Assembly: GCA_009712635.1 (NCBI GenBank)
Contig: WASS01000005.1
Span: 124,001-188,000, forward strand
Direction of reading: 5' to 3'
Origin: Hungatella sp.
GTDB lineage: Bacteria; Bacillota; Clostridia; Lachnospirales; Lachnospiraceae
Length of the DNA stretch: 64,000 nucleotides
Made by a program: the position numbers and the translations under genes. Position 1 is the first letter of the stretch, and every line of letters starts with the position of its first letter. This document shows, one piece after another, positions 16,638-25,361 of the stretch. Below the pieces are notes generated by a model. The model was given only the letters and a program-made list of their open reading frames with translations, did not search any database and had not been told where the DNA came from.

Positions 16638-18047
16638 ATGAGCAGGAGACAGAGTCATGCAGGTACCGTAAGGATAATTGCTTTTCTGACAGCGGTTTTT
16701 ATGCTGGCAGGAAGTGTGGTTGCACTGGCAGATGATGCTTCTAAGTTTGTGCCCGGAACAAAGATCAACGGAGTTTTGGTGGGAGGTATGACTGTAGAGG
16801 AGGCAAAGGTACAGATTGAAGGCTTTTATGGAAGAGAGTATCAGCTTACCATAAAGGCAAAAGGAGGAGCCTCTGAAGTAATTAAGGGATCAGATATCCA
16901 GTATCAGGTGGTGATTACCGATGGACTTCAGAATATACTGGCGCAACAAAATAGTAACGGACGTGTGGCAGGTCCTGATATCGACAACAGCAGTGTCCTT
17001 AAAAGTACGGTGACCTACCAGGAAGAGAAGCTGAAAGAACGGCTGGATTCTCTTGCCTGTGTCAGCAACAAGGATATTGTGGTTACTCAGAATGCAAGAA
17101 TCTCCGCCTGGCAGGAGGGACAGCCCTTCACTGTGATTGCTGAGGTACAGGGGAACAGTGTTAACAGAGGGAAACTTGATGAGGCGGTGAAAGCTGCGTT
17201 AACTCAGGAGAACAGGCAGATCAGTCTGGAAGAGAAAAACTGTTATGATACGGTGACCGTAACATCCACGGATTCAGAGCTGGTAGCAAGATGCGCTGCC
17301 TTAAATCAGATCAGGGATATGAAAGTCACATATCTATTTGGCAGTCAGTCAGAAGTACTGACCGGAGAACAGCTTTGTACCTGGATTGATGGTGCAGATC
17401 AGACAGGAATCCATATAAACGGAACAAAAGCTGCGGAGTACATTCAGTCACTGGCCGGCAAATATGATACGGCCGGAAAAGCCAGAGCCTTTAAAGCAAC
17501 CGATGGAAGAGATCTTTCTCTTTCCGGTGCATATGGATGGCGAATGAATCAGGAAGCGGAGACACAGGCTCTTATGGCCATTATTAAAACAGGCCAGAGC
17601 CAGGAGCGGACTCCCCAGTATAGTCTGGCAGCAGCTGACCGTAATGTGGACTGGGGCAGTACTTATGTGGAAGCAGATATGGCAGCCCAGCATGTATACC
17701 TGTATCAGAATGGTAGTATTGTATGGGATTCTCCCTGTGTAACAGGGAATGTGTCAAAGAAGCTTACCACACCGGAAGGCATCTATACGCTTGCTTATAA
17801 GCAGACAGACCGGGTACTTCGGGGAGATAAAAAACCGGATGGAACTTACGAATATGAGAGTCATGTGGATTACTGGATGCCTTTTAACGGAGGAATTGGT
17901 TTTCATGATGCCAGCTGGAGAAGTAAATTCGGAGGAACCATTTACCAGACAGGTGGAAGTCATGGCTGCATTAACCTTCCGCCCCAAAAGGCAAAGGCCC
18001 TTTACGGTTTAATCAATACGGGAATCCCTGTTATTTGCCATTATTAA
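16638..18047 (+). CDS. L,D-transpeptidase with peptidoglycan-binding domains
   Basis: 469 residues. An N-terminal signal peptide or anchor (RIIAFLTAVFMLAGSVVALA) is followed by about 300 residues of PG_binding_4-type modules (GTKINGVLVGGMTVEEAK repeats the family start). The C-terminal YkuD domain has GFHDASW and SHGCINLP with catalytic Cys near 444. It would make 3-3 cross-links or attach proteins in the wall, outside the membrane. AAAGGA precedes the ATG. A paralogue lies 0.75 kb downstream at 18802, with an unrelated gene on the other strand between them. Confidence 0.92.
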   Translation: MSRRQSHAGTVRIIAFLTAVFMLAGSVVALADDASKFVPGTKINGVLVGGMTVEEAKVQIEGFYGREYQLTIKAKGGASEVIKGSDIQYQVVITDGLQNILAQQNSNGRVAGPDIDNSSVLKSTVTYQEEKLKERLDSLACVSNKDIVVTQNARISAWQEGQPFTVIAEVQGNSVNRGKLDEAVKAALTQENRQISLEEKNCYDTVTVTSTDSELVARCAALNQIRDMKVTYLFGSQSEVLTGEQLCTWIDGADQTGIHINGTKAAEYIQSLAGKYDTAGKARAFKATDGRDLSLSGAYGWRMNQEAETQALMAIIKTGQSQERTPQYSLAAADRNVDWGSTYVEADMAAQHVYLYQNGSIVWDSPCVTGNVSKKLTTPEGIYTLAYKQTDRVLRGDKKPDGTYEYESHVDYWMPFNGGIGFHDASWRSKFGGTIYQTGGSHGCINLPPQKAKALYGLINTGIPVICHY

Positions 18048-18053
18048 TAAAAA

Positions 18054-18099
18054 AGCTGTCTTACAGCCTGGTAAATGGGCGGATAAGACGGCTTTTTTT
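18054..18099 (+). terminator. Intrinsic terminator after the first L,D-transpeptidase
   Basis: AGCTGTCTTA (18054-18063) pairs with TAAGACGGCT (18084-18093) with one G-T pair, then seven T. It also lies at the end of the converging gene at 18107. Confidence 0.85.
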
Positions 18100-18106
18100 C
18101 ATGCAA

Positions 18107-18610
18107 TTACTCATCAGGGTTACAGAATACGATAATCTTCTGGGGGGTCACTTCTACTGAAGGATTCATGGAATCAGACATGTACAGAATAAAAAGATAG
18201 TGATCTCCAGGATTATAAGTAAAATTTTGTCCATTGACCAGAAGAACCTGAGTACTTCCATCCGACGGAATGTTTAGTTTCATTGTCTGATCCACGCTTA
18301 GCAGATCTTCATCAAAATAATTCAGTGCGGCCCGGTAGCCGAAGCTGTTTTGTGCCAGAACAACAGCCTGGTACTGGGGAGGATAGATCAAAGGAACCGG
18401 AATACTGGTGTCATATATGCCGATAATGGGCTCACCCTGACCAAACGTGTGTTGTTCCAAAACAAAGGTTCGGGGAGAAACAACAAAATTAATCTGCCCC
18501 ATGGTTTGAGTATTGACAGAAATAATCAGGGAGCAGCTGTGGTCAGATACCGTGGTGTAAAAAGGAGTAACGGAACCGACAATTCCGTATACGGTTGAAT
18601 AATTAGCCAT
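18107..18610 (-). CDS. Hypothetical protein, unknown family
   Basis: 167 residues, no signal peptide, no membrane helix and no motif that I recognise. It is rich in Thr, Ser, Val, Tyr and Gln with alternating hydrophobic residues, which suggests a beta-rich fold, and it has only two cysteines, one in the middle and one near the end (VFCNPDE). GGAAAGAA lies upstream of the ATG on this strand. The frame is open, has sensible codon use and ends against a terminator, so I believe it is real. It lies between two wall-building L,D-transpeptidases but is transcribed the other way, so a shared role is only a guess. Confidence 0.6.
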   Translation of the reverse strand: MANYSTVYGIVGSVTPFYTTVSDHSCSLIISVNTQTMGQINFVVSPRTFVLEQHTFGQGEPIIGIYDTSIPVPLIYPPQYQAVVLAQNSFGYRAALNYFDEDLLSVDQTMKLNIPSDGSTQVLLVNGQNFTYNPGDHYLFILYMSDSMNPSVEVTPQKIIVFCNPDE

Positions 18611-18731
18611 AAATTGGTTCTTTCCGATTGTTCTTACCCATATCTTATGAAAGGCAGGAAGTCAATATGAATTTTCTGGAGATGTCAGGTCAAATCGTAA
18701 TAAAAAAGTCAAGAAATATACCATAAATATT

Positions 18732-18761
18732 TAGACATATTTCGTTGATTTACGATATAAT
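18732..18761 (+). promoter_or_regulatory. Promoter of the second L,D-transpeptidase gene
   Basis: TAGACA (18732-18737), 18-base spacer, TATAAT (18756-18761), 40 bases before the start codon. Confidence 0.6.
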
Positions 18762-18801
18762 AATACCTGAATAAAAAGGCTAGTAAAGAGGTAGGAAATA
18801 A

Positions 18802-20514
18802 ATGGAAAAGCAAATGCCCCACAGCAGGAAGAAAAAGTCATTGGGAATCGGGGGTCTGGCTGTAATCGGAGGCGGGTCCGTTGCCGTAGTCGCATTAATT
18901 GCGGCACTTACATATTTACAGATGGGCAGACAGTACAAAGAGGTGTTTTTCCCCAACACAATTATTAACGGTATGGATGCATCCAAAAAATCCATTGATG
19001 AGGTTAAGAAGATGGTAGCAGCCGGTATTGACGGTTACCAGATTACAATTAAGGAACGGGGGGATAATACCGAGACCATAAAAGGTACTGATATCGGTAT
19101 GGAAGCGGTTTTTGACGGAAGCGTCGAAAAACTTCTGGAAGAGCAGAATCCTCTGAAATGGGGAGAACATAATAGCAAATTTCAAAATTTTGATATAGGA
19201 ACTCTGGTAAAATACAATCAGGAGCAGTTTGATGAGGTAGTTTCAAAGCTGGCCTGTTTTGAGGAAGATAAGATAAAAGAACCCCAGGATGCCACTATTT
19301 CTCAGTATGAGTCTGGGAAAGGATATCATATTGTTGCTGCAGCAGATGGAAACCGCCCGGATCCGGAGAAGGTAAAATCACTGATTGCAGCAGCTGTTTC
19401 GGACTTTAAGACAGAAGTGTCCTTAGAGGATGGTGATGTTTATGCAAAACCAAAGATTACGGCAGATAATCCGGATTTAATCAATCAGGTTCAGACCTTA
19501 AACCGATATACCAACGTAAAGGTAACCTATAAATTTGGAGATAAGAGAGAAGTATTAAACGGTGATACTATTTCCAAATGGGTGGGAATCGGGGAAGACG
19601 GAAAAGCATATTTAAGCAGTTCTGAAGTAACTGCCTATGTAAAAGGTCTGGCATCCAAGTATGATACTGTATCAAAGGCAAAGACTCTTAATACTTCTTA
19701 CGGAAAACCGGTAAAAATAACCGGAGGAAGCTATGGCTGGAAGATGAATCAGAGTGCGGAAGCCGATGCGCTGGCAGAAATTATCCGATCCGGAGAAAGT
19801 CAGGAAAGGGTGCCCGCCTTTAAACAGGAGGCGGCAAGCTACGGAGAGAATGATTATGGGAATACGTATGTAGAAGTAAATCTTACCGCACAGCATTTAT
19901 ATTTTTATAAAGATGGCAAACTGGTACTCGATACAGATTTTGTATCAGGCAATGAATCCAAAGGCTGGTCAACACCGGCTGGCGTTTACTCCCTTACATA
20001 TAAGCAGAAAGATGCAACTTTAAAAGGAGAGGATTACAGAACTCCGGTTGCTTACTGGATGCCATTTAACGGTAATATCGGGTTTCATGATGCAACCTGG
20101 CGAAAGCAGTTTGGAGGCAGTATTTACAAAACAAGTGGTTCCCATGGATGTGTAAACCTTCCCCCGGCAATGGCCAAAACTCTCTTTGAGAATATTCCGT
20201 CTAAAGTACCGGTGCTTTGCTACAACTTACCTGGTACAGAAACAAAGACAACTTCTAATGGGACAACAAAGACTGAAACCGCCGGAACTACACCGACAAC
20301 AACTCCAACAACGGCAGCACCTACCCCGGCAGCAACAGCTGCTACAACGGCGGCGCCTACTACACCAGCACCTACCACAGCTGCACCTACCACACCAGCG
20401 GTAACCACTCCTGCCACTCAGGAATCACCTGTTACAAACAATCCACAGCAGGAAGTGGGACCAGGTGTTTCCAATTCCACAGGAAAGAAGAAAACAGGTC
20501 CGGGCGTTAAATAA
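18802..20514 (+). CDS. L,D-transpeptidase with Thr/Pro/Ala-rich C-terminal tail
   Basis: 570 residues. It has a basic N terminus (KKKSLG), one membrane helix (about residues 15-36), and PG_binding_4-type modules (NTIINGMDASKKSIDEVKK). The YkuD domain has GFHDATW and SHGCVNLP with catalytic Cys near 450. Unlike its neighbour at 16638 it adds about 93 residues after the catalytic domain, almost only Thr, Pro and Ala with simple repeats such as APTTPAPTTAAPTTP, ending in a Lys/Gly/Pro segment. Such tails span the wall or are glycosylated in other secreted proteins (inference). The same domain order and close motifs show the two are paralogues. Confidence 0.92.
   Translation: MEKQMPHSRKKKSLGIGGLAVIGGGSVAVVALIAALTYLQMGRQYKEVFFPNTIINGMDASKKSIDEVKKMVAAGIDGYQITIKERGDNTETIKGTDIGMEAVFDGSVEKLLEEQNPLKWGEHNSKFQNFDIGTLVKYNQEQFDEVVSKLACFEEDKIKEPQDATISQYESGKGYHIVAAADGNRPDPEKVKSLIAAAVSDFKTEVSLEDGDVYAKPKITADNPDLINQVQTLNRYTNVKVTYKFGDKREVLNGDTISKWVGIGEDGKAYLSSSEVTAYVKGLASKYDTVSKAKTLNTSYGKPVKITGGSYGWKMNQSAEADALAEIIRSGESQERVPAFKQEAASYGENDYGNTYVEVNLTAQHLYFYKDGKLVLDTDFVSGNESKGWSTPAGVYSLTYKQKDATLKGEDYRTPVAYWMPFNGNIGFHDATWRKQFGGSIYKTSGSHGCVNLPPAMAKTLFENIPSKVPVLCYNLPGTETKTTSNGTTKTETAGTTPTTTPTTAAPTPAATAATTAAPTTPAPTTAAPTTPAVTTPATQESPVTNNPQQEVGPGVSNSTGKKKTGPGVK
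20280..20430 (+). repeat. Low-complexity Thr/Pro/Ala-coding repeat
   Basis: Short degenerate direct repeats based on CCTACCACA/GCAGCACCT encode the Thr-Pro-Ala tail of the L,D-transpeptidase. The region is prone to slippage, so length may differ among strains. Confidence 0.75.
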
Positions 20515-20529
20515 GGAGATGATTGATCG

Positions 20530-20805
20530 ATGCTAAAGAAAGAAACCTTTGTTCCAATCCAGTTTTTTAAAAAAGAGGCATATACGGGAAGCATGAATGG
20601 GATGCGGTATCGGATTAAAAAGGAAGAAGAAGGACTTGAAGTCACCGTTTACCCCCAGCCATACTGTTATGAAGCGACTGCCGATGAAAAAAAGACGAAA
20701 GCAGTATTCCCTTTTTCAGAAGAAGGAAGGCAGCAGGCACTGGAATGGATTAATCAGCAGTTTATTGAGAAACAGGATCTGTGGGCTGCTGCAGAGAGAA
20801 AATAA
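20530..20805 (+). CDS. Small hypothetical protein
   Basis: 91 residues, soluble, with many charged and aromatic residues (KKEEEGLEVTVYPQPYCYEAT, then QQALEWINQQF). No known domain is recognised. AAGGAG 11 bases upstream and only 15 bases from the preceding L,D-transpeptidase suggest cotranscription; a strong terminator follows. Another reading frame in the same stretch is longer but has no ribosome site. Confidence 0.65.
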   Translation: MLKKETFVPIQFFKKEAYTGSMNGMRYRIKKEEEGLEVTVYPQPYCYEATADEKKTKAVFPFSEEGRQQALEWINQQFIEKQDLWAAAERK

Positions 20806-20832
20806 ACAAAGTTATAGAAGCATAGAAAAGAG

Positions 20833-20877
20833 AGCTGTCTTGTCACCTGACAATTGGTTGACAAGGCAGCTTCTTTG
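20833..20877 (+). terminator. Intrinsic terminator after the small hypothetical gene
   Basis: A 13-bp stem, AGCTGTCTTGTCA (20833-20845) with TGACAAGGCAGCT (20859-20871), one G-T pair. The T tract is interrupted (TCTTTG). Confidence 0.78.
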
Positions 20878-20917
20878 TGTTAAATTCAGAGAATAGAAAA
20901 GGAAGGAGATGGTAGTT

Positions 20918-21664
20918 TTGACAGAAATTATGCCCCATATCAGGCTGTCAGAAAGTCAGGCAGCTCCCTATGCTCTGCTGCCGGGAGATCCTGCCCGATT
21001 AGACCGGATTGCTTCCCACCTTACAGATGTGGAACAGCTTGCTTACAACAGGGAATACCGAAGCCTAAAAGGGTTCTATCATGGAGTACCTGTAATGGCG
21101 GTTTCTACCGGAATCGGAGGAGCCTCTGCTGCAATTGCTGTAGAAGAGCTCTCCAGAATCGGGGTACGTGGAATGATCCGGATCGGCAGCTGCGGAGCTC
21201 TTAAGAAAGGAATCCGCCTTGGAGATTTAATTCTGGTAAACGGAGCTGTCAGAGATGATGGTGCATCTTCGTCTTACGTGGATTCCAAGTATCCTGCAAT
21301 TCCGGATACAGGTCTTTTGATCGCCTGTATGGAGAGTGCAAAGGCACTGGGGGCAACGGCTCATGTGGGAATTGCCAGAAGTCATGACAGCTTCTACATT
21401 GATGAGGAAGAAAAAATCTGCGCTTACTGGTCGGGAAAAGGCGTTCTCGGATCAGACATGGAAACGGCAGCCGTATTTGTAACCGGGGGCTTACGAGGAG
21501 TAAAGACAGCCTCCATACTGAATACGGTGGTGGAATTTGAGGAGGAGCTGACGGAACAGATTAACAGCTATACCGACGGTGAATCTGCTATGATGAGAGG
21601 GGAACAGATGGAGATCCTGACTGCGCTGGAAGCGTTTGTTCGAATGGATCAATCAGAATCATAA
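20918..21664 (+). CDS. Nucleoside phosphorylase (uridine phosphorylase-like)
   Basis: 248 residues of the PNP/UDP family: YALLPGDPARLDRIA (phosphate-binding start), VSTGIGGASAAIAVEEL, IRIGSCGALKKGI, and SDMETAAVFV (ribose-binding Met-Glu). It splits a nucleoside with phosphate into base and ribose-1-phosphate; the closest look is uridine phosphorylase. I start at TTG 20918 because GGAAGGAG (20901-20908) is 9 bases before it; the ATG at 20909 directly abuts the ribosome site and the next ATG is 20930. ECF transporter genes follow 8 bases later, so salvage of an imported nucleoside is likely. Confidence 0.85.
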   Translation: MTEIMPHIRLSESQAAPYALLPGDPARLDRIASHLTDVEQLAYNREYRSLKGFYHGVPVMAVSTGIGGASAAIAVEELSRIGVRGMIRIGSCGALKKGIRLGDLILVNGAVRDDGASSSYVDSKYPAIPDTGLLIACMESAKALGATAHVGIARSHDSFYIDEEEKICAYWSGKGVLGSDMETAAVFVTGGLRGVKTASILNTVVEFEEELTEQINSYTDGESAMMRGEQMEILTALEAFVRMDQSES

Positions 21665-21672
21665 ACGGAGGA

Positions 21673-22281
21673 TTGAAGATGAATCATTTATTTAAAACCA
21701 GGTTAAACGCGGCAACTTTTGTACTGATACCTGCTTGTATCGGAATCAATTATTTAGGAAAACTATTTGCATCTGTTTTAAAGCTCCCCCTGTGGCTGGA
21801 TTCCATCGGCACCTGTATCGGCGGTGTGCTGGGAGGTCCCATAATCGGAGCTGTCTGCGGGGCAGCCAACAATCTGATTTTTGGCTTTACCACCGGTGAT
21901 TCCATTACTTTGATCTATGCACTCACCAGTCTTGGAATCGGAGCTGCGGTGGGTATTATGGCAAGGCTGGGGCATATGGGAAAGCTTTCGGGAGCAATTC
22001 TTACAGCAGTGGCTGCAGGACTGACAGCAGTTGTTATCTCCACTCCTTTAAATGTAATTTTCTGGGGCGGAGCAACCGGCAACGTATGGGGAGATCTTTT
22101 ATTTGGCTGGTCCCAGTCGGCCGGACTGCCTGTATTTTTAGGATCATTTCTAGATGAACTGGTTGTAGATGTGCCGGACAAGTTGATTACAGTCCTCATT
22201 GTCTTTGCGATTATGAAAGGACTGCCTAAAAAACTCACCTCTCTTTACGATGTGAATGATGAAGTAGAAATTCTGGATTAA
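21673..22281 (+). CDS. ECF transporter substrate-binding S component
   Basis: 202 residues, about six membrane helices, with Gly/Ala-rich helix-helix segments (GTCIGGVLGGPIIGAVCGAANN, about residues 45-66) typical of S components. It binds the vitamin or nucleoside and works with EcfT and the EcfA ATPases encoded next. The S family could not be assigned. The upstream nucleoside phosphorylase points to a nucleoside, and the downstream NiaR-type gene points to a pyridine compound. Confidence 0.85.
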   Translation: MKMNHLFKTRLNAATFVLIPACIGINYLGKLFASVLKLPLWLDSIGTCIGGVLGGPIIGAVCGAANNLIFGFTTGDSITLIYALTSLGIGAAVGIMARLGHMGKLSGAILTAVAAGLTAVVISTPLNVIFWGGATGNVWGDLLFGWSQSAGLPVFLGSFLDELVVDVPDKLITVLIVFAIMKGLPKKLTSLYDVNDEVEILD

Positions 22282-22297
22282 GAAAGGTTTTATTCCT

Positions 22298-23074
22298 ATG
22301 AAAAGCATCAGTCTCTACGTAGATAAGGACAGCTATTTAACCAGACTTCACCCTTTTGCCAAGATGGTATATATTCTGGCGGCCATCAGCGTGCCTCTCA
22401 TTGGAGGCGCGCTGTGGATGTACGGGCTGTTTCTGGCGATCAGTCTGATCCTTTTGATCAGCGGAGGAATCCTTAAAAAGGTTTTTCCGCTGATTGCATT
22501 TTCATTTACCATACTCATTACTATTTTTTTGATCCATGGCCTGTTTAACAAAGAGAATGAAACCATCCTGTTTCGAGTGGGAGCCCTGGCATTTTACCGG
22601 GAAGGTCTTCTTTATGCATGCCGGATCGGTTTGAATATTTTAAATATGCTTCTGGCTTTTGCTGCGTTTGTTCTGACAACCAGACCCGCAGATCTGGTAG
22701 ACGATCTGGAACAAGTGGGTTTTTCTCCCAGATTCGGATATATGATCACCTCTGTTTTTCAAATCATTCCTCAGATGATGGGAACCATGAATACTATTTT
22801 AGATGCCCAGAGAAGCCGTGGAATGGAAACCGAAGGAAGTTTATTTACCAGAGCAAAGGCATTTATTCCCCTGATTTCTCCAGTAGTCAGCAGTTCACTT
22901 ATCAATACCAGAGAACGGGCGATCGCTCTTGAGGTCAGAGGGTTTGGCTCTAAAAATAAAAAGACATTTTTAAGAGAGCACCGGCTATCGGGAGGGGACA
23001 AAGGGTTTATGATTCTTATGGCTCTTCTGATTGCAGCCTCGGCTGTCTGGAGGATCATATATGGCATTCATTGA
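22298..23074 (+). CDS. ecfT: ECF transporter transmembrane component EcfT
   Basis: 258 residues, with at least four membrane helices in the first two-thirds. The cytoplasmic coupling helices carry the two Ala-Arg-Gly-like motifs, here QRSRGMETEG and EVRGFGSKN, that contact the ATPases. Together with the S component and the double ATPase this makes a complete ECF importer. AAAGG precedes the ATG, and the 3' end overlaps the ATPase gene by 14 bases. Confidence 0.88.
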   Translation: MKSISLYVDKDSYLTRLHPFAKMVYILAAISVPLIGGALWMYGLFLAISLILLISGGILKKVFPLIAFSFTILITIFLIHGLFNKENETILFRVGALAFYREGLLYACRIGLNILNMLLAFAAFVLTTRPADLVDDLEQVGFSPRFGYMITSVFQIIPQMMGTMNTILDAQRSRGMETEGSLFTRAKAFIPLISPVVSSSLINTRERAIALEVRGFGSKNKKTFLREHRLSGGDKGFMILMALLIAASAVWRIIYGIH

Positions 23075-24752
23075 AGTAAAAGGATTAAAATATAAGTATC
23101 CCCATACCAGTAAGCTGGTTCTGGACGGAATTGATTTTGAAGCGGATAAGGGACAGTTTATCGGCATTGTCGGTGAAAATCAGGCGGGGAAAAGTACACT
23201 CTGCCAGGCATTTGCAGGGCTTGTTCCAACCATGTTCCGTGGAGCGTATGGGGGAAAAGTGATCATCGACGGTATTGAAGCATCAAAGGTACCAATCGCA
23301 GTTCTCTGCCAGAAAGTGGGCCTTGTGTTTCAGAATCCGTTTAATCAGCTGTCCGGTGCGAAAGATACGGTTTTTGAGGAAATTGCTTTTGGACTTCAGA
23401 ATCTGGGGATTCCAAGGGAAGAAATCGGAAAAAGAGTGGATAAAGCGCTGAAACTTCTGGATATTAGTAAATATAAGGACAGGAATCCCTTTGATTTATC
23501 AGGGGGACAGATTCAGAGAGTGGCAATAGCCAGCATTCTTGCCATGGAACCTGAGGTTTTAGTCCTGGACGAGCCTACATCCCAGCTGGACCCTCAGGGC
23601 AGCGAAGATGTGTTCCTGGTGGTTGAAAAACTGGCAAAGACCGGAATCACCATTATTATGGTGGAACAGAAGATGGAAAAGCTGGCAGCCTATTGTGATA
23701 AAATACTCCTGCTTCATCGTGGATCTCAGGTGGCTTATGATGTCCCGGAACGAATTTTTTCCAGAGATGATTTAAGGGAGCTTGGAGTGGAGCCACCTGT
23801 CTATACTCAGGTTTCAAAAGCACTTTCCGTTTACAGGAAAGAGGGGGAAGACTTACTTTATCCCGTAACCTTAAAACAGATACAAAACCACAAGGATCAG
23901 TTTCCTGTAACCATTTCAAAAACAGGAAGAGAACTAACTTCTGATAAACCGGGTCAGGATATATTTACCATAAAGGATCTGGGTTTTCATTATATACCAG
24001 GTGCTCCAATAATTGAAAATCTTACCCTATCCCTCGATATAAGGCCAACTGCAGTGATTGGTCAGAACGGTGCGGGAAAAACCACACTGGTTAAACTGCT
24101 TAAGGGACTTCTAAAACCCAGGGCAGGAGCCGTACTTCTGGAAGGGGAGGATATCTCCGGGCGGACCGTAGCCCAGCTTGCAAAAAAAGTGGGATATGTA
24201 TTTCAAAATCCCGATGACCAGATTTTTAAGAATCAGGTTTTAGAAGAGGTGATGGTAGGTCCCTTAAACATCGGTATGACAAGAAAAGAAGGGGAACAGC
24301 GAGCCAGGGAAGCTCTTGAAATGGTAGGTCTCCTCCATGCGGAGAAAGAAAATCCTTATGATCTGGATTTGTCTGAACGAAAGATGGTGGCAATTGCATC
24401 TGTCGTGGCAATGGATCCTAAGGTGCTGATATTAGATGAACCCACCATCGCCCAGGATGCCAGGGGGCGGGAGGTACTGGGACAGCTGATCCGAACCATG
24501 ACTGAGAGAGGAAAATTCGTACTGGCGATCCTTCATGATATGGATTTCGTTGCCCGGTATTTTGAACGGGTTATCGTTATGGCAGGAGGAAAGGTGATTT
24601 CAGACGGATCGGGAGAGAAGATATTTTATGAGAAAGACACTCTTACAAAAGCCCGGCTGGAACCGCCTCACATCACAAGGCTTTGTGAGATCCTTGGATA
24701 CGAAGGCACATTTTTGACAACAGAGGACATCAGAAAAATAAGGCAGGAGTAA
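23061..24752 (+). CDS. ECF transporter ATPase, two fused ABC domains
   Basis: 563 residues with two ABC domains in one chain. The first has Walker A GENQAGKST, signature LSGGQIQRVA and Walker B VLVLDEPTSQLDP. The second has Walker A GQNGAGKTT, an altered signature LSERKMVAIA, and Walker B VLILDEPTIAQDA. Most ECF systems use separate EcfA and EcfA'; fusion is frequent in this group. I start at ATG 23061 with GGAGG 7 bases upstream, instead of an earlier in-frame ATG at 23031. The degenerate second signature predicts that one composite ATP site is weak. Confidence 0.88.
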   Translation: MAFIEVKGLKYKYPHTSKLVLDGIDFEADKGQFIGIVGENQAGKSTLCQAFAGLVPTMFRGAYGGKVIIDGIEASKVPIAVLCQKVGLVFQNPFNQLSGAKDTVFEEIAFGLQNLGIPREEIGKRVDKALKLLDISKYKDRNPFDLSGGQIQRVAIASILAMEPEVLVLDEPTSQLDPQGSEDVFLVVEKLAKTGITIIMVEQKMEKLAAYCDKILLLHRGSQVAYDVPERIFSRDDLRELGVEPPVYTQVSKALSVYRKEGEDLLYPVTLKQIQNHKDQFPVTISKTGRELTSDKPGQDIFTIKDLGFHYIPGAPIIENLTLSLDIRPTAVIGQNGAGKTTLVKLLKGLLKPRAGAVLLEGEDISGRTVAQLAKKVGYVFQNPDDQIFKNQVLEEVMVGPLNIGMTRKEGEQRAREALEMVGLLHAEKENPYDLDLSERKMVAIASVVAMDPKVLILDEPTIAQDARGREVLGQLIRTMTERGKFVLAILHDMDFVARYFERVIVMAGGKVISDGSGEKIFYEKDTLTKARLEPPHITRLCEILGYEGTFLTTEDIRKIRQE

Positions 24753-24758
24753 TAAAAC

Positions 24759-25277
24759 GTGGAAGGCAGCAGCAGAAGAAAGAAAATAGTGGAACTGTTA
24801 ATGGAAGAAGGAAAGCCCATATCCGGAGGAGATTTAGCCCAGAGACTTGGGGTCAGCAGACAGGTGGTGGTACAGGATATTGCACTGTTGCGTGCGGAAA
24901 ATAAAATGATCCTGTCCACCAATAAAGGCTACCTTCTTCATCTGGAAAAGAGAGAAGAGGAATCCTCTTTTGTAAGAATTTTCAGGACCAGTCATAAGAC
25001 AGAAGATACCCTGGATGAACTCAATACCATTGTTGATTATGGCGGGAGAATCAGGAACGTGTTCATCGAACACCAGTTATACGGACAGATCGAGGTGGAT
25101 TTAATTATTAACAACCGTCTGGATGCGGCAGAATTTATGGAGCATTTAGAATCCTCCAAAGACCAGCCCTTAAATGTACTGACAGGAGGCTGCCATTATC
25201 ATACCGTAGAGGCAGACTCGGAGAAGAATCTGGATTTTATTGAGGCGGAGCTGAAAAAGAAAGGCTATCTGTTATAG
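24759..25277 (+). CDS. niaR: NiaR/NadR-type niacin-responsive repressor (HTH + 3H domain)
   Basis: 172 residues. An N-terminal HTH_11 winged helix (GGDLAQRLGVSRQVVVQDIALL) is followed by a 3H domain with conserved histidines in FRTSHKTEDTLDEL, FIEHQLYGQI and GGCHYHTVEA. In Firmicutes this architecture is the nicotinate-binding repressor of NAD synthesis and niacin uptake genes. GTG is the start, with CAGGAG 9 bases upstream. It ends the nucleoside phosphorylase-ECF unit, which is a strong hint at what the transporter carries. No NiaR operator was identified. Confidence 0.82.
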   Translation: MEGSSRRKKIVELLMEEGKPISGGDLAQRLGVSRQVVVQDIALLRAENKMILSTNKGYLLHLEKREEESSFVRIFRTSHKTEDTLDELNTIVDYGGRIRNVFIEHQLYGQIEVDLIINNRLDAAEFMEHLESSKDQPLNVLTGGCHYHTVEADSEKNLDFIEAELKKKGYLL

Positions 25278-25361
25278 GATAAGACGTTTTCCCCCTTTTC
25301 GAATCGTTTGAAGTATGATATGATATTGTATTATTGAAGTGACTGATATGGAGGAAGAAAG

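Noticed and set aside
20220-20417. Val/Gly/Ala-rich minus-strand frame
   Set aside because: Direct mirror of the Thr/Pro/Ala repeat region of the L,D-transpeptidase.
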